From the NCBI GenBank assembly GCA_018350325.1, contig JAEVLN010000005.1, positions 2,800,142 to 2,864,141 of the forward strand: a stretch of DNA of 64,000 bases, given 5' to 3'. This document shows positions 33,611-43,028 of the stretch, piece after piece. Below the pieces are notes generated by a model. The model did no database searches. It saw only the letters and a program-made list of their open reading frames with translations, and had not been told where the DNA came from. The translations under genes and the position numbers were made by a program. The stretch comes from Globodera rostochiensis. Taxonomy: Eukaryota; Nematoda; Chromadorea; Rhabditida; Heteroderidae. Within the stretch, counting starts at the first letter, position 1; each line of letters starts with the position of its first letter.

Positions 33611-34739
33611 CGGTTACAAACGCTGGCAATTCGGTCTCCGGCACTTAGACACGAATTAACAAAAAGTGCCCTCAAAAAGGTTAGGTTCTGCAAATTGAGG
33701 GCAATTATTTTCTGATGAAAAAAAAGAATGAATTTTGATTTAGTTAAGACAAATGTTTTATACCAAAAACATTTTCCATAATTTGAGGGACAAAATGAGA
33801 GAATGGACGGACGGAAAGCGTCCATTGAGTGAGGGGGGGGGGGCGGCGTTTTCCCATATTTTATCTCATAAATTTGAATGTTTTATTTGCTCCCAGCAAA
33901 ATGTTAACCCAAAAGATGGCAAAATCGATGGATAAAATATTATTTAAATAAATTGCATTGAAAATATGCAAATAAATGCGATTAAATCTAAAAAATCAAA
34001 ATTTTGTAAATCTGAAAAATAAATAATTTATTGAACGTTTCAATAAGCTCAACATCGGCCCCAATTCTGAATTTTACCGAAACCGGTAGCGGAGGGCTCA
34101 GAAATCGTTCGTGTCCGGGTGCCGGACGGATTATGTTCCCTCTGAAGATGGCACATTTTTAGCCCTAAAGATGGCATTTTTAGTCCTAAAGATGGCATTT
34201 TCAGTAAAACAGCGGCATTTTTTTGCAATTGTTTCGCAGCCGGCATCAGCTGCTGTTGTCCCGCACCATTTTGGTTGGGACAGAAAATGAGCGGGAAAAT
34301 TCACAGTTTTGCGCAAAGCGTCTTTTTAATATATTTAAAGCAAGGGTTGGACGGGACCGGGACCAGTACTGAAATGGTCTCTTTTTTCCATTTTGGTACT
34401 GAAATTTTAGTCCCGGTTTTTCAAAATTCCTTTAAAATGGCCTTAAATGGTCCCGGTTTTTTACCAAGCATTTTTTTTCTCTTGTTTTTGTCCAGTAGTC
34501 CCGGTTTTTTGACCGGGACCAAATTTAGTCCCGGTCCCGTCCAAACCTATTTAAAGAAATCGTAAAGCAAAAATTCCCCAATTTATTCAGTTACATTTAT
34601 TTTGGAGTTTACAAAAAATTGATTTTTGGATTTAATCACATTTTTATTTGCGCATTCTTATAATAGAAATCTACAATCAATTTTTTCTATTTTATGCCAT
34701 TCATTTTTTTGAATTCCAATTTACTTGTTAGTGTAAAAA
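33611..34739. promoter_or_regulatory. Upstream region between SPRY C and the right HTH gene
   Basis: This is the reverse counterpart of 6,239-7,226. It carries the same block (CATTCAAATTTATGAGATAA equivalent at 33,855-33,885) plus a 208-bp MITE that the left arm lacks. Regulatory function is inferred from conservation. Confidence 0.5.
34341..34548. mobile_element. hAT-like MITE of the GGGTTGGACGGGACCGG family
   Basis: The ends CAAGGGTTGGACGGGACCGG and CCCGGTCCCGTCCAAACCT are inverted. ATTTAAAG flanks both sides. The left arm retains the near-identical empty site (ATTTAAAA near 6,430, complement), so insertion followed the duplication or excision occurred on the left. Confidence 0.85.
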
Positions 34740-36449
34740 ATGATGCAAATTTTGTTGCTTTTTTATTCGCTTACGTTCAATACAAAGGCAATGGAACCGT
34801 ATGAAAATGGACGGCAAAATGCCAAACATTCCGCGCTTCGCGGACCCGCGCTTCGAATGGAAGCCGCCGCCGCCGCCGAAGCCTCACAAGCAAAAGTGCC
34901 AACATCGGCGGTTGACGACGACGACGACGACGACCATTCGTTGAGTCAATCGGAAATGGAAAAATGCCAATTTTTTTGGCATAAATTTATGCAAAATGCC
35001 AATGAGGACAATTATATGGTTGAGGATGTGACGGCTGTACGGCATCCGTTTGATCAAATTTTCGACGAATTTGGCTGTTTTGACAACAATGCGTTTGGCG
35101 ATCTGTCTGAGGCTGGCCAAAGTTCAAATCAACATGCACAAAATGCGCAAAAGAAATGTTGTAAAAGTAGAGTTGGCCGGGACCGGGACTGGTACTGAAG
35201 TCTCCAATTTTGGGACTGAATTTCCCCCCTTATAAAATTCCGGTTTTTTTCAAAATTTCAAATCTTTGTTTTTGACCATTAACCGGTTTTTTTGATCGGG
35301 ATTTGATTAATTTTCCACTTTATAAAATTCCGGTTTTTAAATTTTCTCAATCCCGAACCCGGGTTTTGCCCCAAAAATGCCGGTCCCGGCCAACTCTATG
35401 TAAAAGAACGCAGGTTGACGAGTCGCAAATTTTTGTGCCAAAATCGCAGCACAATCAAAACATTTTTAGAATATTATAAAAAATATTAAAAACGTACTTT
35501 TTTATTCTTTTTTTAGTGAAAATTACAAGTGAATCGCACCAAAAAAAGTACCAATTGGCTTCAAAATTTGTTGAACTTAGGAAAAAGTATGTGACAGAAA
35601 AAAAATGTTGTTTGAGCGATATCGATGAAAAAATTGCCGGCGAATTAAACGTAAACATTAAAACGATTCAAAACTGGATACAAAAATATGGATTGTCGAG
35701 TAAGTTTTTTTTTTGTCTTTTAGAGAAGGACAAAAAGCCTACCCGGTTGTCCAAACAAAACAAAACAAAAAAATTTCGGTCCGGATAATTGAAACGCCTT
35801 GGGAAAACCCGGGGATCAAAAGCCGATAGTCGTCCCCGCTATTCCTGGCCCCGCGGCATTTGCGGGGATGCGCTTCCCAAAGTGCCATCGAGGTATAGAA
35901 CATTCGGGTCGGGGACAAGCTGACGGGGCCGACAATATCGGGAACGGGGACAACATGCGGGGAGCAACGGGTCGGGAACAGGGTTATTCCGGGTTAAGAA
36001 AAAGACCGGGTCGGGTTTCGGATTGAGAAAAAGACCGGGTTTCGGCTCTCGGGTTTCGGGTAACCCGGAACAACCCGACTCGGGAATAGACCCAATTTGT
36101 TTGCTGCTGGTCGTGTCGGGAACCCTCATAATCAGGTCGTCGGGGACGGCGTGCGGGGACCGCGACGGGGGGTATGGGGTTCAAAATCATCGGGAACCCA
36201 ACTTTTGGCATTATGTATATTTATGGCATTATGTACTACATTTTAGCGGAGTGGAAACAATTCAAAGAGCAAACTCGAGCAGAATTATTCGATAAATATC
36301 AGCAAATAAAACGCTCAACATTAAAGTCCGATAAAGAAATTCTGAAGCAATTGGGCCTTCCCATCAATTCCATGTACCGATGGCGGGAGGCACTGAAAAC
36401 ACTGCAAAATACACCAAATTCTGGCATTGACAAACCGTCAGAAAAGTAA
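34740..36449 (+). pseudogene. Secreted helix-turn-helix protein, right-arm copy, exon 1 interrupted by a MITE
   Basis: Exon 1 starts at 34,740 with MMQILLLFYSLTFNTKAM, a likely signal peptide, followed by the same acidic region and HPFDQIFDEFGCFDNNAFGD as the left copy. At 35,168 a 231-bp MITE breaks the frame after KKCCK. The old coding sequence resumes at 35,407 (SQIFVPKS equivalent). HTH module exons at 35517-35699 (DIDEKIAGELNVNIKTIQNW) and 36247-36449 (DKEILKQLGL...MYRWREA, stop) are intact and phase-compatible with each other. An extra segment at about 35,985-36,090 in the module-separating intron is absent from the left arm. Unless the MITE is spliced out, the protein ends early. Confidence 0.65.
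35168..35398. mobile_element. hAT-like MITE inserted in an exon
   Basis: The 231-bp element begins TAGAGTTGGCCGGGACCGG and ends CCGGCCAACTCTA. The flanks are the perfect 8-bp repeat TGTAAAAG (35,160-35,167 and 35,399-35,406). The left-arm gene shows the uninterrupted site TGTTGTAAAAAAGAGG. Confidence 0.9.
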
Positions 36450-37480
36450 TTAAAATCCAAAACTTTTAAATTAGATTTGAAACTGATTAGTTTACCTACC
36501 CACCTGTGCTCTGTTTGTATAATTAGAAATTAGATTTTAGGGCTTAAGAAAAATGCAATGAAAACAAAAAATGTACACCCTTAATCCAAAAAATGTGAAA
36601 ATAATACAATTTTCAATTGTGAGAAAGCAACTGATGAAAATTGCCAAATTTAGTGCCCATTTTTAATCAAATTTGGTACTTTTTGGCTGTTTTTGGTGGC
36701 CCATATTTTGCCATTTTTCGACATTTTTATAGTCCATATATAGCCAGCCGCGGTCTCTATTAATAAGTGCTTAAGAGTTTTGGTCAAATTCAAATTTCCT
36801 ACAAATTTTGCAAAATTTAGTGAACAATCCGCGCGAGTCAAAACCAAAAGCCTAAGTTCACTTTACGAAACGAATTGAGGCACAATGCCCAGCGGCACTG
36901 GCGCCCGTTGGCATATGTTAAAGAAGCTAACGGCAATTTGACACTCCCCCCATTTTTTTTTGTATGCAATGATTTGGCCTTTTTATTCATGAAGAAGAAG
37001 AAGACCCTTTCTTTGAATCCATTATTGATTTCATTAAGACCTAATTTAGGTAATTGCTTTTTAATTTTCTATTTTTTATTTTGCAAGGCGGTGTGTTTTC
37101 GGCGGCACCGGGCACCGCGGGCAGGGAGTTGCACAAAATTTTGTTTCATTTTGTATTTTCGTGGGTTTTTTGGGGTTCGTTTTCGTCCTAAACAAGGGTA
37201 CGTTTTGAAAAAGAACCCTAAGCCAGGGTGGCTTAGGCCTAAGCCTAACGAACCCCAAACCAAGGGGGCTTAAGCCTAAGCCTAACGATCCAAAAAATTT
37301 GCTCAGCGGCGTCTAAGAAAATTGGTTTTATTGTCCTTTTATGGTTTTTTGAACTTTTGGCATTTTTGACACAGCACCCTTAGCTCGTCGGAGAGAGTTA
37401 GATTTTCGTTTTTTGAGATGAAAATATATTTTTATGAGGAAACAACCGATGCTAACAAAATAATGATAATATTTGGACAT
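36450..37480. other. Outer end of right arm and spacer
   Basis: Positions 36,450-37,215 are the inverse of 4,030-4,800. After about 37,200 the match stops. A short AAGCCTAAGCC-type repeat follows (37,215-37,290). No gene is seen before the P450 stop codon. Confidence 0.55.
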
Positions 37481-40400
37481 TTACTCCAACGACACTTTGC
37501 GCTTTTCCATTCGGCAAGTGAACGGACTGCAGTGCACGACGGCGTCTTTGTTTCGCTGCAGCGATGGAACAGTTTGTCCGGGAGAAACCTAAAAAAGTGT
37601 TAAAATCAAAACATTGAATTTAGTTTTTTAATTGCCTTGTACTGGTTAAAAATGTTGGCAATGAACAAAAACAGTTCCATTCGTGCCATCGATTCGCCAA
37701 GGCATTGTCTAAATGCGCTACCTTTTTTTGAAGAAAACTTGAGCAGGACGGGACCGAGACTGGTACTGAAGTCTCCAATTTTGGGACTGAATTTCCCCTT
37801 ATAAAATCCCGGGTTTTTAATTTTCTTAATCCCGGGTCCGGTTTTTCACGTAAATCCCGGTCCCAGGTTTTCCCAAAAATCCCAGGTCCAGGTTTCTCAA
37901 AAATCCCGGGTCCGGGTTTTCCCAAAAATCCCGGGTCCGGTTTTTCCCGAAAATCCCGGGGTCCGGTTTTTCCCCAAAATCCCGGTCCCGGGTTTTCCCA
38001 AAAATCCCAGGTCCGGGTTTTCCCAAAAATCCCGGGTCCAATCCCGGGTCCGGGTTTCCCCAAAAATCCCGGAGTTCCGGGGCTTCCCAAAAATCCCGGG
38101 GTTCTGGGTTTTCCCAAAAATCCCGGAGTTCCGGGTTTTCCCAAAAATCCCGGGGTTCCGGGTTTTCCCAAAAATCCCGAGCCCGTCCTACTCCAAAGAA
38201 AACTTAAAGGAAATTTTCACCGTTTTCCGATAGAAAAGGGAATCAATTCGTCACAGCGTGCCAAACTCATCGTGCCATTTTGTTCCAAAAAGCGTTCGGG
38301 TTTAAAGCGTTTTGGCTCTGAGAAAACCTTAAAAGCATTTTGTCGGCCTTTAAACATTGAGATCAAAGAGGAAGTGCCTACGGCGTCGTCAATTAGTACG
38401 GCGGACACCTGCGGCACAATGGCAGTGCCTTTGGGCAATTTGAATCCGTCCACGGTCACTTCGCGTGTTAGCGCGTGCAACACATTGTTCGGCAAAATAT
38501 TTGCAACCCGAAGGGTTTCCTCAACAAATTGGATTAATTTGGGCTTTTATTTGAATATCCATCGCGCCTTTTTTAGAATTTACCGTAGCCACCTCTGATA
38601 AGCGCCCGGGGCGCTATACAAAACGTACTTAAAAGTAGGGTTGGACGGGACCGGGAGCAGTACTGAAATGGTCAATTTTACCTATTTTGGTACTGAAATT
38701 TTGGTCCCGGTTTTTCAAAATTCCTTTAAAATCCTCTTATAATAGTCCCAGTTTTTTAGCAAGCATTTTTTTTTCTTGTTTTTTCCAGTAGTCCCGTTTT
38801 TTTTTGACCGGGACCAAATTTAGTCCCGGTCCCGGTTTTTCCAAAAGTCCCGGTCCCGTCCTACCCTACTTAAAAGTGAAGAAACGGTAATTAGAGGAGG
38901 GTTTACCGTAAATTGTTTTTGGGGTTTTTTATTTGCTCACATTGATCACCGCGTTTGTGTAGGGAAGGTTTGGTCTGTCCGCCACCGACACAAGCCGATC
39001 GGTGCCAATGACCGTGTCCAGCTCGGCATATAATTTATTCAAGCAATTTTCATTATTCAATAGTTGCGCAACGCCCCAGGCCAGAACTTTTGCCGTCGGT
39101 TTCCTAACAAAAAATGATCAAAAATGCCATTTTACATGCGGCGCAAAATGGCTTAATAATGTAACTGTGCTCCCCTTCTCTCCCCCCCCCCTCTCTCAAG
39201 AACGGCCAAGAAATCGTCGAGATCTATCTGAGCTTCATCGGGCGGTAGCGTAGCTCAGTCGGGAGAGCACCCAACTGGACATTGGAATACTCTCCGGATC
39301 GATTCCCACGGGAAAAGGGTAAAAGCCAGAGGCAAGGAGAAAATCGAGAGGATTTCTTTGCAACGGGCCCAACACGTTCACTATAAATTTCAAATAGAGA
39401 CGAACTTGTCCGGCGATCCACAGGTCAAGGCACATATTAGTGCATTGGAACAAACTGAAAAGGTAATCAATAAAAAGGGAGAGGCTAATTGCCTTTTTTG
39501 GTTACTCGAAAAAGTGTCCATTTTGATATGCTCATTTTTACGCTTCATTTCCTTCAGAAACGCTTCCACAAAGTCTTTCGGCGGCGCTTCCCAATCCCCG
39601 CATTTGTCGAGCTCTCGTTGATGCTCCGTAATTCGACTTTCTGGCAAATGGAATAGAGGAGCATTTACTAGAGCTGTTCGAGACTTGAAATTTACCGAGA
39701 CTCGAGAGTCGAGACCGAGAAGTGACCCCGCGACTCAAGAGCTAGATAGATCGAGACCCAAAAAACCGAGAAATTTCTCGGTTTGAGACCCCGAGAAATG
39801 TCGCCGAGACTCGAGACCGAGAAATGACCCCGAGACAGACTCGAAACAGATCGAGGCCCAAAAACCCGGAGAGATTTCTCAGTTCGAGACTCGAGACCGA
39901 GACTTTTTTGAATTTTTTTTTTTGTAATTCACTCAAATTTTTTTAAGCTCCACAAATTTTAAGAGTATATTTTTTGGTTTAATTGCATTTTCTTACGGAA
40001 TTTTTTCAGAAAAAGCATTTTTGTCAAGGAATTTTCAAATATGTTAAGGGTTTTAACCAAAAAAATACGGTATTTTTTGAAGCTTTTTAGGAATGGGAGG
40101 GGTCGGCAGCGCCTAGCGGTGTCGCCGGGGAAAAATGAAAGTTGTAGTAAATTCGGTTAGGAAAAAGTGCCTAAAATTTGCCAAAAATCACCATTTTATA
40201 ATGCTTTCTAAGTGATGTTTTCTGTTTTTCGACTAAGAATTGATATTAAATTATTCCGAGACTAAAACCCAAGAGTCGAGACCCAAAAAAAGCGAGAAAT
40301 TTCTCGGCTCGAGACTCGAGACCAAGACCAAGACTCTCGAACAACCCTAGCATTTACATGAAAGTGAATTATTTGCGGTACCGAAAAATCCGAAGACATT

Positions 40401-42018
40401 GTCCATTCGTCGCTTTATCTGCCCGGCTACGGCCGAGAATGGTGGCACACGGCCGAGCAGGCGCGGGTAACACAGCCAAATCATTGTGATCGGACTGCCA
40501 AAGTTGCGGAGTTCGTCCATTGACTGTTTGAGGTCCCAAAACTCGCGCTCCTTTCCCTGCAAAAAGTTGTCAATTTATAAAAATCAAAACTATTTTTTTA
40601 ATTACCCCTTCAAAGCGGTAGCCGAACATCAAATTGTTGATGATCGACCCGACGGCAACATCGATCAGTTCCGGCACATTCACCTCATCAATGCTGCCCG
40701 ATTTGGCGTCAATCTTCCCGAACATTGCGCCCAACTCTAGCATGATCTAAACCACCGAGCGCAAGTTGTAGCAGTTCAACCATTCTCCTCACCCGTTCCT
40801 GCATCAGATTTTTGCCAAGCCCGAAGTCTTTCAACACGTGGAGAGCAAAACGTCGCTGTTCTCGCCAACGCTCTCCGCTGGAGCTGATCACTCCATGAAT
40901 GTCCTCTCCTTCAAAAAGCCTAATTTAAGTCTTAATCAATTTCCACATTATTTGGTTGCGGCGGGAACGGGATTCCCGCGGGAAAAGTACGGGATTCTCG
41001 TTCCCGTCCCCGTTGGATTTTAATTCCCGTTCCCGTTCCCGGAATTTTATTTTAGTCTTTTTCCCGTTAATTTTTCTTGTCGAAATGTTTTCAAAAATTT
41101 AACAATAGGAAAGAATAAGAAAATAATTAGAAAGAAAAAAACCGGACCAATTTTCATCACAAAAACGCTTTAAATTTCAAAATTTTCCCGTTCCCGCCAG
41201 GATTCCCGTTAAAAATTGAACGAGATTCTAATGGGAACGGGAAAAACACGGGATCCCGTTCCCGTTAGATTTAAAATTCCCGTTCCCGTTCACGGAACTT
41301 TTATTTTACCGGGCTTAGTTCATTCACTTAATTCCCAATTTTGCCATGCCTCTGAAGACGTGTTCAAATGGCATTGTGTATCGTCCGGCGTACGTCTCCC
41401 CGTCGCGCACAAAAGTGTCCACAATTTTGGCATATTCCGCCACACAGACCACCGGAATTTGGCCCATCCAAAAGGTGTACATGGGACCGAACTGACGACG
41501 CCACTGCAGGAAGACGTCCTCGGCATTGCCATAGCGATGGAGTTGAAGCAAATTGCCAAGAAATGGCAACGGAAAAGGACCTTTGGAAAAATCATTTTTT
41601 TATGCAATTTTCTAAATCGAATTTTCCATTCAAAGCATTTTTAATCTCTTTTTAGGCTTAGAATTGATCCAAAAATTGGCGGGTGATCAAGGAATTAATT
41701 GCATTTAATTTTGGTGTGCAACTGCCAATCGCGAAACTGACTTTTTTTGAGAGATTTGAAAAAAGCTTCAAAACTACCGTATTTTAAATTGACCTTTCGA
41801 AAAATCATTTTATGCAATTTTTCTCATTTTTATATGCGATTATAATACGGTTAATAAGGAAGAAAATGTTTTTCAGAAATTCCAAAATTTATAATTTTAC
41901 TATTTATTCGTACTGTAATAACAGTAACCGTACCCGGAGGCAATTTTTGTCGTTTGTAGTACAGCTGATAAAAAAGGAAAACGCATGAGAATAAAACAAA
42001 AAAGAAAATCAATGCCAT
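37481..42018 (-). CDS. Cytochrome P450, CYP2-clan type, one-base frameshift in helix I
   Basis: Twelve minus-strand exons were joined: 42018-41934, 41580-41350, 40908-40793, 40746-40606, 40556-40382, 39640-39493, 39454-39406, 39103-38941, 38519-38382, 38327-38221, 37708-37636 and 37588-37481. The product is about 510 residues, a normal P450 length. Motifs in order are an N-terminal membrane anchor (MALIFFFVLFSCVFLFYQLY), LPPG/PFPLPFLGN, WREQRRFALH, NLMFGYRF, CLDLWIAGQ, ETLR (K helix ExxR), PERF and FSIGKRQCLGE with the haem-ligand Cys. Three introns need GC donors (after 41350, 39493 and 37636). Exon 39103-38941 carries one extra base near 39,096-39,099, so the conserved ETT is broken. It is therefore a recent pseudogene or an assembly error. 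It would be an ER mono-oxygenase; the substrate is unknown. Confidence 0.88.
37741..38195. mobile_element. MITE expanded into a CCCGGGTCCGG minisatellite
   Basis: The ends GAGCAGGACGGGACCGAG and CCCGTCCTACTCC are inverted, and AAGAAAACTT flanks both sides. The middle holds about 14 units of TCCCGGGTCCGGGTTTTCCC type, about 25 bp each. It lies in the P450 intron just before the haem-binding exon. Confidence 0.7.
38636..38868. mobile_element. hAT-like MITE, 233 bp, perfect 8-bp target duplication
   Basis: The inverted ends are TAGGGTTGGACGGGACCGG and CCCGGTCCCGTCCTACCCTA. CTTAAAAG flanks both sides exactly. It lies in a P450 intron and is the best-preserved member of its family in the window. 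Confidence 0.9.
39244..39315 (+). tRNA. Degenerate tRNA-like sequence (tRNA pseudogene or SINE head)
   Basis: An A box (TAGCTCAGTCGG at 39,251) and a B box (GGATCGATTCC at 39,296) lie at normal tRNA spacing. Between them CCAA/TTGG could form an anticodon stem around CTGGACA, giving anticodon GGA (Ser). The 3' side does not pair with the 5' acceptor stem, and the Ser long arm is absent. It is therefore not an intact tRNA. It lies in a P450 intron on the opposite strand. Confidence 0.4.
39669..40349. mobile_element. hAT-like element with GAGACTCGAGACCGAGA repeats, 681 bp
   Basis: The ends TAGAGCTGTTCGAGAC and TCTCGAACAACCCTA are inverted. GCATTTAC flanks both sides perfectly. The interior is mostly CGAGACTCGAGACC phrases. 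It lies in a P450 intron. A similar phrase array is in intron 1 of the second claudin gene (62,155-62,390). Confidence 0.85.
40955..41315. repeat. Interspersed CCCGTTCCCGTT-type repeat in P450 intron
   Basis: Two blocks rich in TTCCCGTTCCCG and GGGAACGGGA face each other across about 100 bp. They match the repeat at 1,430-1,860. No target duplication was identified. Confidence 0.5.
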
Positions 42019-42079
42019 TTTTGGAATTTGTTTTGATCAAAAAAATGAACAAAAACCCTTAAATCGTATGGTTAAGAAG

Positions 42080-42340
42080 ACAAAAAAAAACCTGTTTTTA
42101 GACTATTTGATTTTGAGTAAACAAAATAAGAAGACGATGAAAACAAAAACAAACAATAGAGTACTATTTTAATTTTGCCCCATTTAATTCGGATAAATGA
42201 AAAATGTTTTTGATCGATCTGACAATGTTTGTGTCTCTCGTCATTAGCTTCATTCAATCGCTTGATCAATTCATCCGTTTTTTTTTTGTTGCAATTCGGT
42301 CTCCAGAGCTTGCATTCGTGTTTTCGCGCAGTTATGAAGA
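42080..42340 (-). CDS. Possible coiled-coil fragment
   Basis: The minus strand reads TRMQALETELQQKK, then after an A-run frame change DELIKRLNEANDERHKHCQ. The heptad-like pattern suggests a decayed or miscalled coiled-coil exon just upstream of the P450. No start or family was found. Confidence 0.3.
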
Positions 42341-42489
42341 CTTTTTGGGGTTTTAAAACCTTTTTTATAGAGGGGAACGAATTGATGGTGAGCCTACCTA
42401 TGCTCTCAATTCGTATTTATAAAAATATGATAAGATGGGGGAATATGCAATAATTTGGCCTTAAATGCTTAATTTTTAACACGAATTCA

Positions 42490-42668
42490 CTGAAGAAGAA
42501 CTGGTGCCTCTAAGCTTAGGCCGCGCATGACCGTGGACTTTGTTGTTGGTGGGTCCGAAAGCGCCGTCGGGAAAATTTTTTAATTTCAAGAATTTAGCCC
42601 GATTTTCGAATTTTTTGAAAAACTTTCGGAGGGGGGCAGCTGCCACACCCCCCTGGCTACGCCTCTGG
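42490..42668 (-). mobile_element. Transposon remnant ending in GGCGTAGCCAGGGGGG
   Basis: On the minus strand the segment starts CAGAGGCGTAGCCAGGGGGG, a terminal phrase widespread in invertebrate DNA transposons. The opposite end is not recognisable. Confidence 0.4.
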
Positions 42669-43028
42669 TTGTCGGAACATAAAAATTGTTGCAAAAGTAT
42701 TAGGTACTTCATATTATTTCCAGCATGTTTTAAGCCCCTATATAAGCGTTCTTGCCCATTTTTTAATCAGTGGACACCAGAGCCCTTCCTCACTGAAAAA
42801 GACACTTCAGTCCCGGGCTCATAACTTGCTTTAAATTGGTTTCCGCAACAAACAAAAAAAACGCTTTCAATTCCCAATTCCAATGACCATTTTAATGTTG
42901 TTTCTATTTTTAAAAAAATTTCATTGGACAACGCTCAAAAAAAAAGTTAAAACGCCAAAAATTGATCAATTCAAATTTTAAAATTCAATGTTTTCCAGCA
43001 GTGCCGAATCTGTTTTCTTCCAATTTTT

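Noticed and set aside
37620..38171. 183-codon minus-strand frame of GKPGPGIFGKT repeats (collagen-like appearance)
   Set aside because: It is the translation of the expanded MITE array in a P450 intron. It is not Gly-X-Y periodic and overlaps the haem-binding exon in another frame.
39244..39330. A functional tRNA-Ser(GGA)
   Set aside because: The acceptor stem does not pair, the long variable arm is missing and the B box deviates from GGTTCGA.
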